DNA of 64,000 bases from Candidatus Thiodiazotropha sp. CDECU1 (GCF_963455295.1 NZ_OY734020.1:1922001-1986000); one strand, 5' to 3'; positions 26,749 through 36,567 are shown, numbered from the stretch's first letter. The notes: generated by a model not told the origin, from the letters alone. Numbers and translations are program-made.

Positions 26749-26949
26749 ATGATTAATAAAGAAATTATTATTGAAAATCAGCTCCCTCTCTATGATGTTC
26801 AAGAGGTTTCCCTACTCGATGCGATGTTATTATTGAAAGGCCGTGGGGAATCCGAGCGGGAATCGTCGATCACCCGCGCCGCAGAACTGATGAAACATCG
26901 AAATCAACCACAATCGATGGATACCCGCTGGCCCATGACGGGTACTTAG
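26749..26949 (+). CDS. Small protein of unknown function
   Basis: A 66-residue frame with plausible composition: an amphipathic start (MINKEIIIENQLPLYDVQEV), a helix (LLDAMLLLKGRGESERESSITRAAELMKHR) and a polar tail. AGGAGG lies about 22 bases upstream, too far to be ideal. It follows the MITE by 93 bases. No family recognised. Confidence 0.4.
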   Translation: MINKEIIIENQLPLYDVQEVSLLDAMLLLKGRGESERESSITRAAELMKHRNQPQSMDTRWPMTGT

Positions 26950-26983
26950 CCGTGGACTGACTGGATTCAGGCGCTAGCGCGGC

Positions 26984-27124
26984 CTAAATCAATATCTCCT
27001 GGGTGACAAAGAGGAAACCTATGGAGACAATGACCACCCCCACCGCCAGGTATTGAAACAGAATACAGATTCCTGGTAGGTCGTTGCAGACTTTGCTGAA
27101 GCGGCAAATCTTGCAGTTTTTCAT
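26984..27124 (-). CDS. 46-residue cysteine-rich single-span membrane protein
   Basis: A short ORF with GAGGTG seven bases before its ATG. The N-terminal half has four cysteines (MKNCKICRFSKVCNDLPG, then IC), the C-terminal half is a single membrane helix (YLAVGVVIVSIGFLFVTQEI). The Cys pattern CxxC-x5-C-x6-C before a membrane helix suggests a metal or redox site at the membrane face. I have the impression of similar short proteins in other Gammaproteobacteria but no name. Confidence 0.6.
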   Translation of the reverse strand: MKNCKICRFSKVCNDLPGICILFQYLAVGVVIVSIGFLFVTQEILI

Positions 27125-27412
27125 TCTTACACCTCACAAACTACAGAGGTCGGCAGCTCACTATTAAGACGAGCCGACCGTTGCTGCATGTTTATTTCCA
27201 ATCAATCGGTAGGCCAGCCAAGGCAGATTGAGTGGAACTGCAGCAAACAACTACACCACATGGTCGCATACTTTATTGGGTGTTGAAAGCGGAGAAATCT
27301 GCCTGAAAATACCCGGGAGGATCTAAGTATTTGTTTTTAGTGAGGTCACTTTGATGATATCCCTGATCGTATTAACATGTGCGGCAATTGAACTTGAAAT
27401 ACGGAGAAGCGG

Positions 27413-27742
27413 ATGTTGATAGAGGGTCCTTTGAAGATTGGTGTGCTGGATGATCCCGAGCAACCGGGTCGCGAATTGCATATTAGTTTTACCCCGGATT
27501 TTCAGGCACTTGAGCAATCAAACCAGACACAATCCTTTGCAGAGTATTTGCAGCTTCTGGGACAAAATATCGACAAGCTGCCAGAGAGCGACCCCAACCG
27601 GGCGGGGATGTTGATCGTGCAACAGATCGCAGAACAGCTATTGCCGCATCTGCACACGGGTGATCTGGAGATCACGGAAACCATAGTCGTCGAGATGGGG
27701 CGTGACTATGCCAGTGACTCGCTCATGGGCCTGCTCACTTAA
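27413..27742 (+). CDS. Conserved hypothetical protein, 109 residues
   Basis: An acidic soluble protein (start MLIEGPLKIGVLDDPEQPGRE; end DSLMGLLT) with a mixed beta then helical profile. GGAG lies eight bases upstream. Its TAA is followed immediately by the ATG of the thioredoxin-TPR gene, so the two are cotranscribed and probably coupled. No function is apparent from sequence; the partnership suggests a role in proteostasis or redox, by inference only. Confidence 0.65.
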   Translation: MLIEGPLKIGVLDDPEQPGRELHISFTPDFQALEQSNQTQSFAEYLQLLGQNIDKLPESDPNRAGMLIVQQIAEQLLPHLHTGDLEITETIVVEMGRDYASDSLMGLLT

Positions 27743-28606
27743 ATGAGCGATGTGGCGTATATCCTGGAGGGGACTGCTGACAATTTTGACCGGCTGGTGG
27801 TCGAGAATTCCAAACAGGGATTGGTGATAGCCGACTTCTGGGCACCCTGGGTGGGGCCCTCACTGAAACAGCGTGAGATCCTGGTCGATCTGGCGAACCG
27901 CTACCAGGGGCGCTTTCTGCTGGTGTCGATAAATACCGATGAACAGAAACCCTTGGCCGAACGGTTTGGGGTACGCAGTCTGCCCTCATTCAAGCTATTC
28001 CATCTGGGTGAGATGGTGGCTGAATATCATGGTGTGCAGGCAGAATCCGACTATCCACTGATTGTGGAGAAATATGTACAGAGGCAGCTCGATCCCATCA
28101 GTCGTGAGGCGATAGCTGCATGGCAGGGGGGAGAGCCGGAAAAGGCCTTGCAATTGCTCGCCGAGGCGGTGGTGGCCGATCCGGAAAATCTCGCCTTACC
28201 GGCATTGATGAGCAAGATTCTCATGCGTCAGCAGCGCTTTCGTGATGCCCATGCCCTGTTGAGTGCGCTACCGGAGCAGGCACAAGAGGCGGTGGAGGTA
28301 CGTAACCTGCTGGCACATCTGGATATCATCGTGACCGCAGAGGATGCGGATGAACCGGCCCTTCTGCTGCAACGCCTGGAAACAGAGCCCAGGGATGCCG
28401 AGACACTCTATCAACTCGCCGCGGTTCATCTGGTCGGAGACGATTTAGAGCCGGCCCTCGACCTGCTGCTTGAGATCACCCGCAGTCATCCTGACTATCG
28501 CAAGGGGGTCGCGCGTCGCTCTATGCGTGCCGTGCTGGATCAACTGGATGCCGGTGATGAACAGGTCATGCAATATCGACGTGAGCTCTACCGGCTCGAT
28601 TACTGA
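27743..28606 (+). CDS. Thioredoxin-fold TPR co-chaperone without active-site cysteines (CnoX/YbbN-like)
   Basis: A 287-residue protein: thioredoxin domain (1-110) and C-terminal TPR-type helices (about 120-285; [47 protein letters not shown]). The canonical WCGPC is WVGPS here (36-40), so no thiol exchange is possible at that site. The CnoX family are chaperone-like thioredoxins, often with altered active sites, that hold unfolded clients. Ten bases separate it from rimO, with which it is probably cotranscribed. Confidence 0.88.
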   Translation: MSDVAYILEGTADNFDRLVVENSKQGLVIADFWAPWVGPSLKQREILVDLANRYQGRFLLVSINTDEQKPLAERFGVRSLPSFKLFHLGEMVAEYHGVQAESDYPLIVEKYVQRQLDPISREAIAAWQGGEPEKALQLLAEAVVADPENLALPALMSKILMRQQRFRDAHALLSALPEQAQEAVEVRNLLAHLDIIVTAEDADEPALLLQRLETEPRDAETLYQLAAVHLVGDDLEPALDLLLEITRSHPDYRKGVARRSMRAVLDQLDAGDEQVMQYRRELYRLDY

Positions 28607-28616
28607 ACCAGAAAAG

Positions 28617-29957
28617 ATGTCTGAAACCCCACCCAAAATTGGTTTTGTCAGTCTGGGCTGCCCCAAAAACCTGGTCGATTCGGAACAGATATTGAGCAGG
28701 TTGCGTGCCGAAGGCTACGAGCTTTCCGCCAGTTATGATGGCGCCGACCTGGTGCTGGTGAATACCTGCGGTTTCATCGACGCGGCGGTGGATGAGTCCC
28801 TGGATGCGATCGGTGAGGCGTTGGAGGAGAACGGCAGGGTGATCGTGACCGGTTGTCTGGGTAAGGATGAGAGGCGTATTCGTGATGCGCACCCTCAGGT
28901 GCTGGCGGTTACCGGGCCACACGCCTATGCGGAGGTGATGGAGGCTGTGCACCGGCAACTGCCTCCGCCCCATGATCCCTTTACCAGCCTGGTACCGCCA
29001 CAAGGCATTAAACTGACGCCGGGGCACTATGCCTATCTGAAGATTTCCGAAGGGTGTAATCATAGCTGTAGCTTTTGCATTATTCCGGATCTGCGGGGCC
29101 CCCTGGTGAGCCGGCCTTTCGGGGAGGTCATGCTAGAGGCCCGACGGCTGGTGGAATCCGGTGTCAGGGAGCTGTTGGTTGTCTCCCAGGACACCAGTGC
29201 CTATGGGGTGGATATCAAATACCGACCCGATTTCTGGCAGGGCAGGCCGGTGGCCACGAAATTGGAGGCATTGGCTGCGGAGTTGGGGGAGTTGCAGGCC
29301 TGGATACGACTCCACTATGTCTATCCGTATCCCCACGTGGATCACCTGATCCCGTTGATGGCGGAGGGGCATATCCTGCCCTATCTCGATATGCCATTGC
29401 AGCATGGCAATGTGCGAGTGCTGCAAACCATGCGGCGTCCGGCGGCCACGGAGAAGGTATTGGCCAGGATTGAACGATGGCGCCGGGAGTGTCCCGATCT
29501 GACCCTGCGCAGCACCTTTATCGTCGGTTTTCCCGGTGAGACGGAAACGGAATTTGCCGAGCTCCTGGTATTTCTGCGCGAGGCCCAGCTCGACAGGGTA
29601 GGTTGTTTTGCCTATTCCCCGGTAAAGGGAGCCCAGGCGAATGAGCTGCCGGATGCAGTACCAGACGAGGTAAAAGAGGAGCGCCGTGCCCGTTTTATGC
29701 AGGTGCAGGCTGAGATCAGCCGCGAGCGCTTACAGGCCAAGATTGGCCGTAAGTTGGTGGTGCTGGTGGACCAGGTCAGAGAGAAGCAGGTTGTCGCCCG
29801 TAGTGCGGCGGATGCCCCGGAGATCGATGGCCGGGTCTACATTCCCGGGGCCTGGGATCTGCAGCCAGGGGATTTCATCGAGGTACGAGTCACCGCTGCC
29901 ACTGCCCACGATCTCCAGGCAGAGCCGGTGGATGTGGATGAAACGGAGATCGATTAG
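28617..29957 (+). CDS. rimO: Ribosomal protein S12 methylthiotransferase RimO
   Basis: A 446-residue radical-SAM enzyme that methylthiolates Asp of ribosomal protein S12. N-terminal UPF0004 domain with [15 protein letters not shown] and [10 protein letters not shown], radical-SAM CxxxCxxC in [41 protein letters not shown], and a C-terminal TRAM domain ([10 protein letters not shown]...VDETEID). The ATG at 28617 gives the usual [18 protein letters not shown] opening; a longer frame running back into the thioredoxin gene is a shadow. Confidence 0.96.
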   Translation: MSETPPKIGFVSLGCPKNLVDSEQILSRLRAEGYELSASYDGADLVLVNTCGFIDAAVDESLDAIGEALEENGRVIVTGCLGKDERRIRDAHPQVLAVTGPHAYAEVMEAVHRQLPPPHDPFTSLVPPQGIKLTPGHYAYLKISEGCNHSCSFCIIPDLRGPLVSRPFGEVMLEARRLVESGVRELLVVSQDTSAYGVDIKYRPDFWQGRPVATKLEALAAELGELQAWIRLHYVYPYPHVDHLIPLMAEGHILPYLDMPLQHGNVRVLQTMRRPAATEKVLARIERWRRECPDLTLRSTFIVGFPGETETEFAELLVFLREAQLDRVGCFAYSPVKGAQANELPDAVPDEVKEERRARFMQVQAEISRERLQAKIGRKLVVLVDQVREKQVVARSAADAPEIDGRVYIPGAWDLQPGDFIEVRVTAATAHDLQAEPVDVDETEID

Positions 29958-30036
29958 GGTATTAGAACTGGCGCATCCTTGCGCCGCGCCAACCTACCGT
30001 AAAGGGACAAACGCCGGAATTGGCTAGGGTTGTAGA

Positions 30037-30237
30037 TCAGAACGCTGATCCGCTCTGCTTGCCCATCTTCCTTAAAATTGTAGCCAATGGGCAGAATCCG
30101 GTGAACGCAGATTGTAAAAGATTGAGACCTACAAATGCGGTCAAGAAGAGCCAGTAGGGGTGGTGGTAGTGTGAAAGCACTACACTTAGAAGTATTACCA
30201 CACCTGCAAAAGCGAGAACAATTCGGTCGATATTCAT
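30037..30237 (-). CDS. DUF2892 (YgaP-like) small membrane protein
   Basis: A 66-residue protein with two membrane helices ([18 protein letters not shown] and [20 protein letters not shown]) followed by [12 protein letters not shown]. This is the DUF2892 domain, found alone or fused to rhodanese domains, often in sulfur metabolism loci. AGAGG lies seven bases before the ATG. The conserved Cys after the second helix is kept. Function not established. Confidence 0.85.
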   Translation of the reverse strand: MNIDRIVLAFAGVVILLSVVLSHYHHPYWLFLTAFVGLNLLQSAFTGFCPLATILRKMGKQSGSAF

Positions 30238-30398
30238 GGATTTGCCTCTAAACTATCTATGATTGTCCAACAATCACATCTGGAAAACTTGGATCAGGAT
30301 GTGTGATGTATGGATTGAGCCATCGCAGAGAGTGTCTGCGATAAAAATTGGACGCAATATTAGCACTATCTAATATTTAGTCAAGGACATCATCCACT

Positions 30399-31967
30399 AT
30401 GACCCTGGACCATGAAGATTCGGATCTGCAGGAGCGCTTGATAGGGCGATTGGTTAACTGTCCGGCATGTTTTGGCCATCCTGAGGGCAAGGTCGAGCAT
30501 ATCGAGACCCACATCTCACATCTGCTGTTGGTGGGGGAGCGGGTGTATAAGATCAAGAAGCCACTCGATCTCGGTTTTCTGGACTTTTCAACCCTGGAGA
30601 GGCGCCGTCAGTGTTGCGAGGAGGAGTTGCGACTCAATCTTCGCCTGGCACCAAACCTCTATCTCGGCGTGGTGGGTATAGGCGGTACGCTTGAGCGTCC
30701 CGTGATCAATACCGATGAGGGCGTGATCGAGTACGCGGTAGAGATGCGCCGTTTCCGTCAGCAGGACCTGCTCAGCCATGCCCTGCCTGACAGGGACGCC
30801 ATCGAACGCCTGGCTAACATCATGGCCGACTTCCATCAATCGATACCCTCCATATCCAACGGCATGCCCTTTGGCACACCAGATCATATCATTCGGCCAG
30901 TGCTGGAAAACTTCAGGCTGATACGGGGGTTGAAACAACCTCTGTTTGAGATAGAGCGACTCAATACCCTTCAGACATGGTGCGAGCAACAAAGTATCGT
31001 ACTGCAACCGATCATGGAAGAGCGCTATTTTGCCGGGCATATTCGTGAGTGCCATGGTGACCTGCACCTAGGCAATATCGCTATTTTCGAAGATCAGATA
31101 ATCCCCTTCGACGGTATCGAGTTCAATCCGGGATTGCGTTGGATAGATACCCTCAGCGATATCGCTTTTCTGCTCATGGATCTGCAGCATCGTGGTATGA
31201 ATCACGCCGCCGATCTACTCTTGAACCGTTACCTGGAACGGACTGGTGACTATGCCGGTCTGCCGTTGTTGCGATTCTATCTACTCTATCGTGCCATAGT
31301 ACGCGCCAAGGTCAGCGCCATACGGGCCATGCAGTCGGGCTTGCACCATGAGGAGTGGGAACAACAGTTGGATGAGTACCGCAGTTTTCTCAATCTGGCG
31401 GAGTCGTTGATACGTCACCCTCCCGCCTCTCTGATCCTGACCCATGGTGTCTCCGGGTCGGGGAAGAGCACCGTCAGCGGCTGGCTTGCAGAGCAATTGA
31501 TGGCGATTAGGATTCGTTCCGATGTGGAGCGCCAGCGTCTCTTTCCAGATCAGGATGATGGTGATACTTCCACTCAGCGCTACAGTGATCGTGCAACCAG
31601 GATAACCTATAATCATCTGGCTGGAATGGCGAAACAGCTGCTACGCACGGGCTTTTCCGTGATCATCGATGCCACCTGCCTGGCACAGTGGCAGCGGGAG
31701 TTGTTTCAGCAGCTGGCGGAGAGTCAGCAGGTGCCGGTGGTGATAGTCGACTGTCAGGCAGAGGAGTCCCTGTTGATGGATCGGGTCCGGGAAAGGTGCG
31801 AGCGGGGAGGAGATGCCTCCGAGGCTGATCTCGCCGTGCTCAAGCTGCAGCTGCAAAAACGTGAGCCCTTGACCTCACTGGAGTTCGAAAGGACGGTCAG
31901 TATCGACAGCGAACATTTCCCACCTCCGGGATTGTTGGCCACTGTGCTGCAGCGGTTGATGAGATAG
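30399..31967 (+). CDS. Fused aminoglycoside-phosphotransferase-like kinase and P-loop ATPase
   Basis: A 522-residue two-domain protein. The first 340 residues are a kinase-fold domain of the APH type (KIKKPLDLGFLDFSTLERR; catalytic HGDLH at 219-223 followed by LGNI; FDGIEFNPGLRWIDTLSDIAFLLMDL). The C-terminal domain is a zeta-toxin/gluconate-kinase-like P-loop ATPase with GVSGSGKST (350-358). This bifunctional architecture is common in proteobacteria (COG0645 with COG2187) with no proven substrate. AAGGA precedes the ATG. Confidence 0.88.
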   Translation: MTLDHEDSDLQERLIGRLVNCPACFGHPEGKVEHIETHISHLLLVGERVYKIKKPLDLGFLDFSTLERRRQCCEEELRLNLRLAPNLYLGVVGIGGTLERPVINTDEGVIEYAVEMRRFRQQDLLSHALPDRDAIERLANIMADFHQSIPSISNGMPFGTPDHIIRPVLENFRLIRGLKQPLFEIERLNTLQTWCEQQSIVLQPIMEERYFAGHIRECHGDLHLGNIAIFEDQIIPFDGIEFNPGLRWIDTLSDIAFLLMDLQHRGMNHAADLLLNRYLERTGDYAGLPLLRFYLLYRAIVRAKVSAIRAMQSGLHHEEWEQQLDEYRSFLNLAESLIRHPPASLILTHGVSGSGKSTVSGWLAEQLMAIRIRSDVERQRLFPDQDDGDTSTQRYSDRATRITYNHLAGMAKQLLRTGFSVIIDATCLAQWQRELFQQLAESQQVPVVIVDCQAEESLLMDRVRERCERGGDASEADLAVLKLQLQKREPLTSLEFERTVSIDSEHFPPPGLLATVLQRLMR

Positions 31968-32046
31968 TGGTGGTTTCCACTACGAACAGTTAATAAGATA
32001 ATTAGTATCTTTGTAATCGAGATCCACGTTTCAATCGGGTTTGAAT

Positions 32047-32385
32047 ATGCGTTTTCCCCATCTCAAAATCGGCCAACAATTTGAATATCAGGGTAAGCGA
32101 TATACCAAGACCGGTCCATTGACAGCCTCTGAAGAGGCTACGGGTGAAAGTGCAATGATTCGGCGTTCGGCTGAGGTGACGCTTGTTGATGGCGCTGCAT
32201 CCGGTATATTGGAAAAACAGGTGAAGCAGAGTTTCAGCCGTGAAGAGGTGATTGAATTGTGTAGGGGATATAGAACAAGACTGACTCAGGAATCACAAAC
32301 AATAGCTGATGAAAATGGTTTCTTGCATCTCGAACAACTGCTTATATTAATCAAAGACGATGACCTGATTGAGTCAATACTGTAA
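32047..32385 (+). CDS. Conserved hypothetical protein, 112 residues
   Basis: A soluble protein opening MRFPHLKIGQQFEYQGKRY, then KTGPLTASEEATG and IRRSAEVTLVD. The pattern of a short beta barrel-like start (aromatic Y-Q-G, then P-L-x-A) recurs in hypothetical proteins of Gammaproteobacteria. ATG 32047 is preferred to the TTG two codons earlier. It is convergent with the FkbM gene. No function assigned. Confidence 0.65.
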   Translation: MRFPHLKIGQQFEYQGKRYTKTGPLTASEEATGESAMIRRSAEVTLVDGAASGILEKQVKQSFSREEVIELCRGYRTRLTQESQTIADENGFLHLEQLLILIKDDDLIESIL

Positions 32386-32414
32386 TTACCAGTCCCATTG
32401 CAACCAGTCGTTCC

Positions 32415-33509
32415 CTATCCCGGACAGACCGCATAAAGCACAAACTCGGTACCGATGATCGTGTAATAGTCGAAATAGAATCGGTATTCGGGGCACAGTG
32501 AATGCAGGTAGCGGGGGATCTCGATCATGTCGTCATACTTGTGATAGACGGAAATCGCCAGTTTTGGTTTGTGGGTGCGAATTGTTTTCGCCGCACCCTT
32601 TAGGGCACTCAGTTCAGCACCCTCGATATCCATTTTGATAAAATCGACGTGTTCAAGTGCTTCACGGCGGTAGAGGTCATCAATACTCAGTGTTTCAATC
32701 ACATCTGCAAACTCTCCTTCAGCCCCCACCTGGCTTGCTGGCCCTTTGTCGCGATAGCTTAGCGGCAGGTCGGATCTCTCCCACAGTGGATGTTCGATAA
32801 TATGGATCGCAGAATCATGCTGGGGGTTGAGATTAAGATTCTGTCGCAAGATAGCAACATTGGAAGGGATGAATTCGAAGACATAGACGCTCCCAGCGCC
32901 TTTTTCCGCAAAATATAGCGCCGTATCGCCCCAGCATCCACCTCCATCAATTACGATATCCCCCTTCTCGACACAAACATGATCCTGGTAACGATACTGC
33001 TCCAGCACGAAATCCACAAAGATGCCGTTTTGAAACAAAAACATCGAAACATCGAAGCCGATGGATCTCAAATCGTATAGATGCAGACAGCTTTCCCGGA
33101 AGTTCGCCTCGATTGTCAGGTCACCCTTACAACGGGCTATCTCAGCACGTTGCTCCCAAAATTCTGGGGTGTTTAAGGATAGCTTCACCTTCGTGAAACC
33201 AAGGATCTTATAGAGTAGGACTTCGATATAGCGCTTACGGCTTTGTGTGTCCCCCAACATTTCGTACATTGGCTCGAAGGCTTCGATATGTTCGAGAAAG
33301 TAGTCGCCACCGTGTATCGAGGGAAAGATTAAAGCACTTTGCCCACTGTTCAACAGTTCGGCAAGTTCCTCCTCCAGGGCCGAGCGTTCCTCTGCTTTGA
33401 CAGCATAGGGCGAATTATGAGGTCGGATCTCAAAATCGAAATTATCCCGATGCTGATTACGGTAGTGCTGCCGCATCCCTTGCATCAATTGTTTGAAAAA
33501 ATCACTCAT
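32415..33509 (-). CDS. FkbM-family SAM-dependent methyltransferase
   Basis: A 364-residue protein. The SAM site is in IVIDGGGCWGDTALYFAEKGA and YVFEFIPSNVAILRQNL; the FkbM signature is VDFIKMDIEGAELSALKGA followed by KPKLAISVYHK. The start at 33509 has GAGGAAAG just upstream; the frame is open further back only as an antisense shadow of the LysR gene. FkbM enzymes O-methylate sugars or polyketides. The N-terminal 130 residues (AEERSALEEELAELLNSG) are not part of the catalytic fold. Substrate unknown. Confidence 0.88.
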   Translation of the reverse strand: MSDFFKQLMQGMRQHYRNQHRDNFDFEIRPHNSPYAVKAEERSALEEELAELLNSGQSALIFPSIHGGDYFLEHIEAFEPMYEMLGDTQSRKRYIEVLLYKILGFTKVKLSLNTPEFWEQRAEIARCKGDLTIEANFRESCLHLYDLRSIGFDVSMFLFQNGIFVDFVLEQYRYQDHVCVEKGDIVIDGGGCWGDTALYFAEKGAGSVYVFEFIPSNVAILRQNLNLNPQHDSAIHIIEHPLWERSDLPLSYRDKGPASQVGAEGEFADVIETLSIDDLYRREALEHVDFIKMDIEGAELSALKGAAKTIRTHKPKLAISVYHKYDDMIEIPRYLHSLCPEYRFYFDYYTIIGTEFVLYAVCPG

Positions 33510-33519
33510 AACTCTTTCC

Positions 33520-34440
33520 TCAGCTGCCGACGATTCCTTCATCCCAATAGGGCCGTTCCCCAAACAGCTCACGAAAATACTCGGCCAGCACCCTGACCCG
33601 CTGGGGTATGAAACGGCGGTTCGGGTAGATGGCATAGGCGGTTGCCTCAGGTATTTTGAAATTGCTGAGGATTGGCACCAGACGCCCTTCCAGGATGGTT
33701 CTATAGGCAATAAATGTGGGGGAGAGACAGATACCGTGACCGGCTGCGGCGGCCTCGAGGATGATCTGGCCGTTGTTGGACTGCATGCGATTCTCCACCC
33801 GTACCGTATGTGAAGTCCCCTGGTTGTCGATGAATCGCCATTTTTGCGGTTCCGGCAGGTTTGAATAGCAGAGGCACTGATGACCTGCCAGTGCTTGCGG
33901 TGTCTCTGGTGTACCGTAGCGGGCGAGATAGCCGGGACTGGCGCAGACCACTGCGCGGATCGGTGCCAGGGGCAGGGCAACCATGGTTGAGTCCTCGAGC
34001 CTCCCTATGCGCAGGGCCAGGTCCGCACCCTCCTGGATCAGATCGACCTGGCTGTCATTGAAATCCATGTCCAATATCACCCCTGGGTGTTTGGTCATGA
34101 AACTGTTCAAGGCGGGGGCTAGATGCATCACTCCGAAGGAGAGGGGGGCGGCAAGGCGGATGCGGCCGCTCAAGGCGTGCTGGGCGGTGGAGACCGACTG
34201 CTCCGCCTCCGCCAGATCTTCCAGCAGCTGAATCGCACGCGGATAGAAGGTGCGACCGGCGTCAGTCAGGGAAAGGCGCCGGGTCGTGCGCTGGATCAGC
34301 AGTGCACCCAGATACTCTTCAAGCTCCGAAACCCGTCGGCTGATGACCGACTTGCCTAATCCCAAGCGTTCCGCAGCCGCACTGAACTGGCCTGACTCGA
34401 CCACGGCAACGAAGCTCTCTAAGCACTCTAATCGATCCAT
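33520..34440 (-). CDS. LysR-family transcriptional regulator
   Basis: A 306-residue LysR regulator: winged helix at 1-65 (MDRLECLESFVAVVESGQFSAAAERLGLGKSVISRRVSELEE) and an effector domain of the CrgA/AaeR-like type (IRLAAPLSFGVMHLAP, AVVCASPGYLARYG). It is divergent from the pirin-cytochrome b561-WrbA operon, the standard position for a regulator of that operon. The start at 34440 gives the normal LysR N-terminus. A TTG-rich AT stretch between 34441 and 34554 holds both promoters. Confidence 0.92.
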   Translation of the reverse strand: MDRLECLESFVAVVESGQFSAAAERLGLGKSVISRRVSELEEYLGALLIQRTTRRLSLTDAGRTFYPRAIQLLEDLAEAEQSVSTAQHALSGRIRLAAPLSFGVMHLAPALNSFMTKHPGVILDMDFNDSQVDLIQEGADLALRIGRLEDSTMVALPLAPIRAVVCASPGYLARYGTPETPQALAGHQCLCYSNLPEPQKWRFIDNQGTSHTVRVENRMQSNNGQIILEAAAAGHGICLSPTFIAYRTILEGRLVPILSNFKIPEATAYAIYPNRRFIPQRVRVLAEYFRELFGERPYWDEGIVGS

Positions 34441-34554
34441 TGTTCTAAATTCTGCAACAGTGTTTCTTGAATTGTGGCCTTTATCTTCAATATTGACAAT
34501 ATAAACTAGACAATAACTGATTAAATTACTCAGCATTTATGCGAGGAGGCTGTC

Positions 34555-35400
34555 ATGGAACAGCTTGTAAACAACAGACGAGGAATTAAGAGGGTCGTGG
34601 TTGGCCAAGAGACTTCCGATGGGGCCGGTGTACGCCTGACCCGGGTTATCGGCGGACCACAGCTACCCCAATTCGATCCGTTTCTACTCCTGGACCATTT
34701 TGTTTCAGATGATCCCAATGATTATATCGGAGGTTTTCCACCCCATCCCCACCGGGGCTTCGAGACCGTGACCTATCTCCTGGCCGGACAGGTGGAGCAT
34801 CGCGACAATGCCGGCCATACCGGTCTTCTGGAGACGGGTGGCGTGCAGTGGATGACTGCCGGGAGAGGAGTGATCCACTCCGAGATGCCGCAGCAGCAGG
34901 ATGGCCTGTTGTCCGGCTTTCAGCTCTGGGTCAATCTGCCTGCGAGTCAAAAGATGATCGACCCACGCTACCAGGAGTTCGATAGCCAGGCGATTCCACT
35001 GGAGGAGCGGGGTGATGGCGTCGAGGTGCGCGTGGTGGCGGGGCAAACCTCTCAACACACTACAGGACCAGTGAGTGAATTGGTGACGCCGGCACTTTTC
35101 TACGACATTACCCTGCCCGCCGGCAGCAGCTTCATCGAGCCTTTGCCAGAGCCCTATAATGGCTTTGTCTACCTCGTGGAGGGGGCGGTATCGATCGAGG
35201 GATCGAAACTGGAAGGGAGCACTCTGGCAGTGCTGGATCAGGGGGATAGTGTGGAAATAGCAGCGCAGGAATCGAGCCGGTTGCTGCTGGTGGCGGGCCA
35301 ACCCCTGGACGAACCCATTGCCCGACGCGGTCCCTTCGTGATGAACAACGAGGCGGAACTGCAACAGGCCTTCAACGACTATCAGGAGGGCCGTTTCTGA
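34555..35400 (+). CDS. Pirin-family cupin protein
   Basis: A 281-residue pirin. Metal-binding cupin motifs FPPHPHRGFETVTYLLAGQVEHRDN and GVIHSEMP provide three His and one Glu for iron; PFLLLDHF and the C-terminal cupin with EPYNGFVYLVEG follow. Bacterial pirins may act as quercetinases or redox sensors. AGGAGGC lies about six bases before the ATG. The stop overlaps the next gene's start by one base. Confidence 0.93.
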   Translation: MEQLVNNRRGIKRVVVGQETSDGAGVRLTRVIGGPQLPQFDPFLLLDHFVSDDPNDYIGGFPPHPHRGFETVTYLLAGQVEHRDNAGHTGLLETGGVQWMTAGRGVIHSEMPQQQDGLLSGFQLWVNLPASQKMIDPRYQEFDSQAIPLEERGDGVEVRVVAGQTSQHTTGPVSELVTPALFYDITLPAGSSFIEPLPEPYNGFVYLVEGAVSIEGSKLEGSTLAVLDQGDSVEIAAQESSRLLLVAGQPLDEPIARRGPFVMNNEAELQQAFNDYQEGRF

Positions 35401-35945
35401 TGCGTCTGGCCAATGACAGGGAGAACTACGGCCTGATCGCCATTCTGCTGCATTGGCTGGTGGCCCTGGCGATCTATGGCCTGTTCGGTCTTGGACTCTG
35501 GATGCGCGAGCTGGGCTACTACGATGCCTGGTATCAGCTGGGGCCCTGGTGGCACAAAGGCATAGGCGTGATGCTCTTGTTTGTGCTGCTGCTACGCCTT
35601 GGGTGGCGTTTCATGACGCCGCGCCCCGATCATCTGCCTAGCCACAAGCCCTATGAAAGAAAGGCCGCAACCCTGGTGCACTGGCTGCTCTATCTGCTGA
35701 TCATCACTGTCACGATCAGCGGCTATCTGATATCGACCGCCGATGGCAGGGGGTTGGAGGTGTTCGACTGGTTCGCCATACCGGCAATCCTGAGCGGTCT
35801 CGATGGGCAGGAGGATATCGCCGGCAAGGTCCACCTATATCTTGCCTGGAGCATCATTGTTCTCAGTCTGTTGCATACCATGGCTGCCTTGAAACACCAC
35901 TTTATTGACCATGACCGGAGCCTCAAGCGCATGCTGGGGACCTGA
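35400..35945 (+). CDS. Cytochrome b561 (YceJ-type)
   Basis: A 181-residue four-helix membrane cytochrome b: LHWLVALAIYGLFGLGLWM with its His ligand, WWHKGIGVMLLFVLLLRLGW, LVHWLLYLLIITVTISGYLIS, and VHLYLAWSIIVLSLLHTMAALKHHFID. The paired histidines (HW, HK, HW, HT/HH) are those of the COG3038 family, which passes electrons to quinone. Its ATG overlaps the pirin TGA. YceI, the usual partner of YceJ, is encoded one kilobase downstream. Confidence 0.92.
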   Translation: MRLANDRENYGLIAILLHWLVALAIYGLFGLGLWMRELGYYDAWYQLGPWWHKGIGVMLLFVLLLRLGWRFMTPRPDHLPSHKPYERKAATLVHWLLYLLIITVTISGYLISTADGRGLEVFDWFAIPAILSGLDGQEDIAGKVHLYLAWSIIVLSLLHTMAALKHHFIDHDRSLKRMLGT

Positions 35946-35967
35946 TTTAACCTGAGGAGAGATCGGG

Positions 35968-36567
35968 ATGACTAAAGTAGCAATCGTTTATCACAGTGGC
36001 TTCGGTCACACCAAGTTACAGGCGGAGGCTGTGCATCGAGGCGCTGCGTCCGTCGCTGGTGTGGAGGCGGTGCTGCTCACCACGGAAGAGGCGAGTGCCG
36101 ACCTGGACAGCCTCGATGATGCGGATGGAATTATCTTCGGTACGCCCACCTATATGGGGAGTATGTCGGCGGAGATGAAAAAGTTCCTCGAGACCGCCGC
36201 GGCCAAGTGGTTCACCCAGGCCTGGAAGGATAAGGTGGCGGGGGCCTTCACCAACTCCAGTTCCTACTCGGGGGACAAACTCAATACCCTGGTGGGCCTG
36301 ATGATCAATGCCATGCAGCAGGGGATGATCTACGTCAGCCTGGGTATGCAACCCGCAGCCAGCGATCCGGATTCGATGAATCGCATCCAAGGACCCGGTC
36401 CAGAGGTGATGAACCGTATAGGTTCCTATATGGGACCGATGGCGGCCAGCTTTCAGGTCGATCCCGGTGATGCACCTTCGACAGGGGATATTGCCACTGC
36501 CGAGGCCTACGGCGCCCGGGTCGCCACCATCACGCAACAACTGATACGGGGAAGGGAAGCTGCTTGA
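35968..36567 (+). CDS. WrbA-like flavodoxin / NAD(P)H-quinone reductase
   Basis: A 199-residue flavodoxin-fold protein. FMN phosphate loop YHSGFGHTKLQAEAV at 10-24, then DGIIFGTPTYMGSMSAEMKKFLE, GAFTNSSSYSGDKLNT and a long C-terminal helix. Family members reduce quinones with two electrons and protect against oxidative stress. It follows cytochrome b561 by 22 bases with GAGGAGAG upstream, so it is part of the pirin operon. Confidence 0.9.
   Translation: MTKVAIVYHSGFGHTKLQAEAVHRGAASVAGVEAVLLTTEEASADLDSLDDADGIIFGTPTYMGSMSAEMKKFLETAAAKWFTQAWKDKVAGAFTNSSSYSGDKLNTLVGLMINAMQQGMIYVSLGMQPAASDPDSMNRIQGPGPEVMNRIGSYMGPMAASFQVDPGDAPSTGDIATAEAYGARVATITQQLIRGREAA

Noticed and set aside
28470-28616. Upstream extension of rimO
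   Set aside because: It overlaps the thioredoxin-TPR gene; RimO proteins begin at the MSE-type start at 28617.
32415-33980. Long version of the FkbM gene reaching 33980
   Set aside because: The upstream part lies antisense within the LysR gene; the ribosome site at 33509 fixes the real start.
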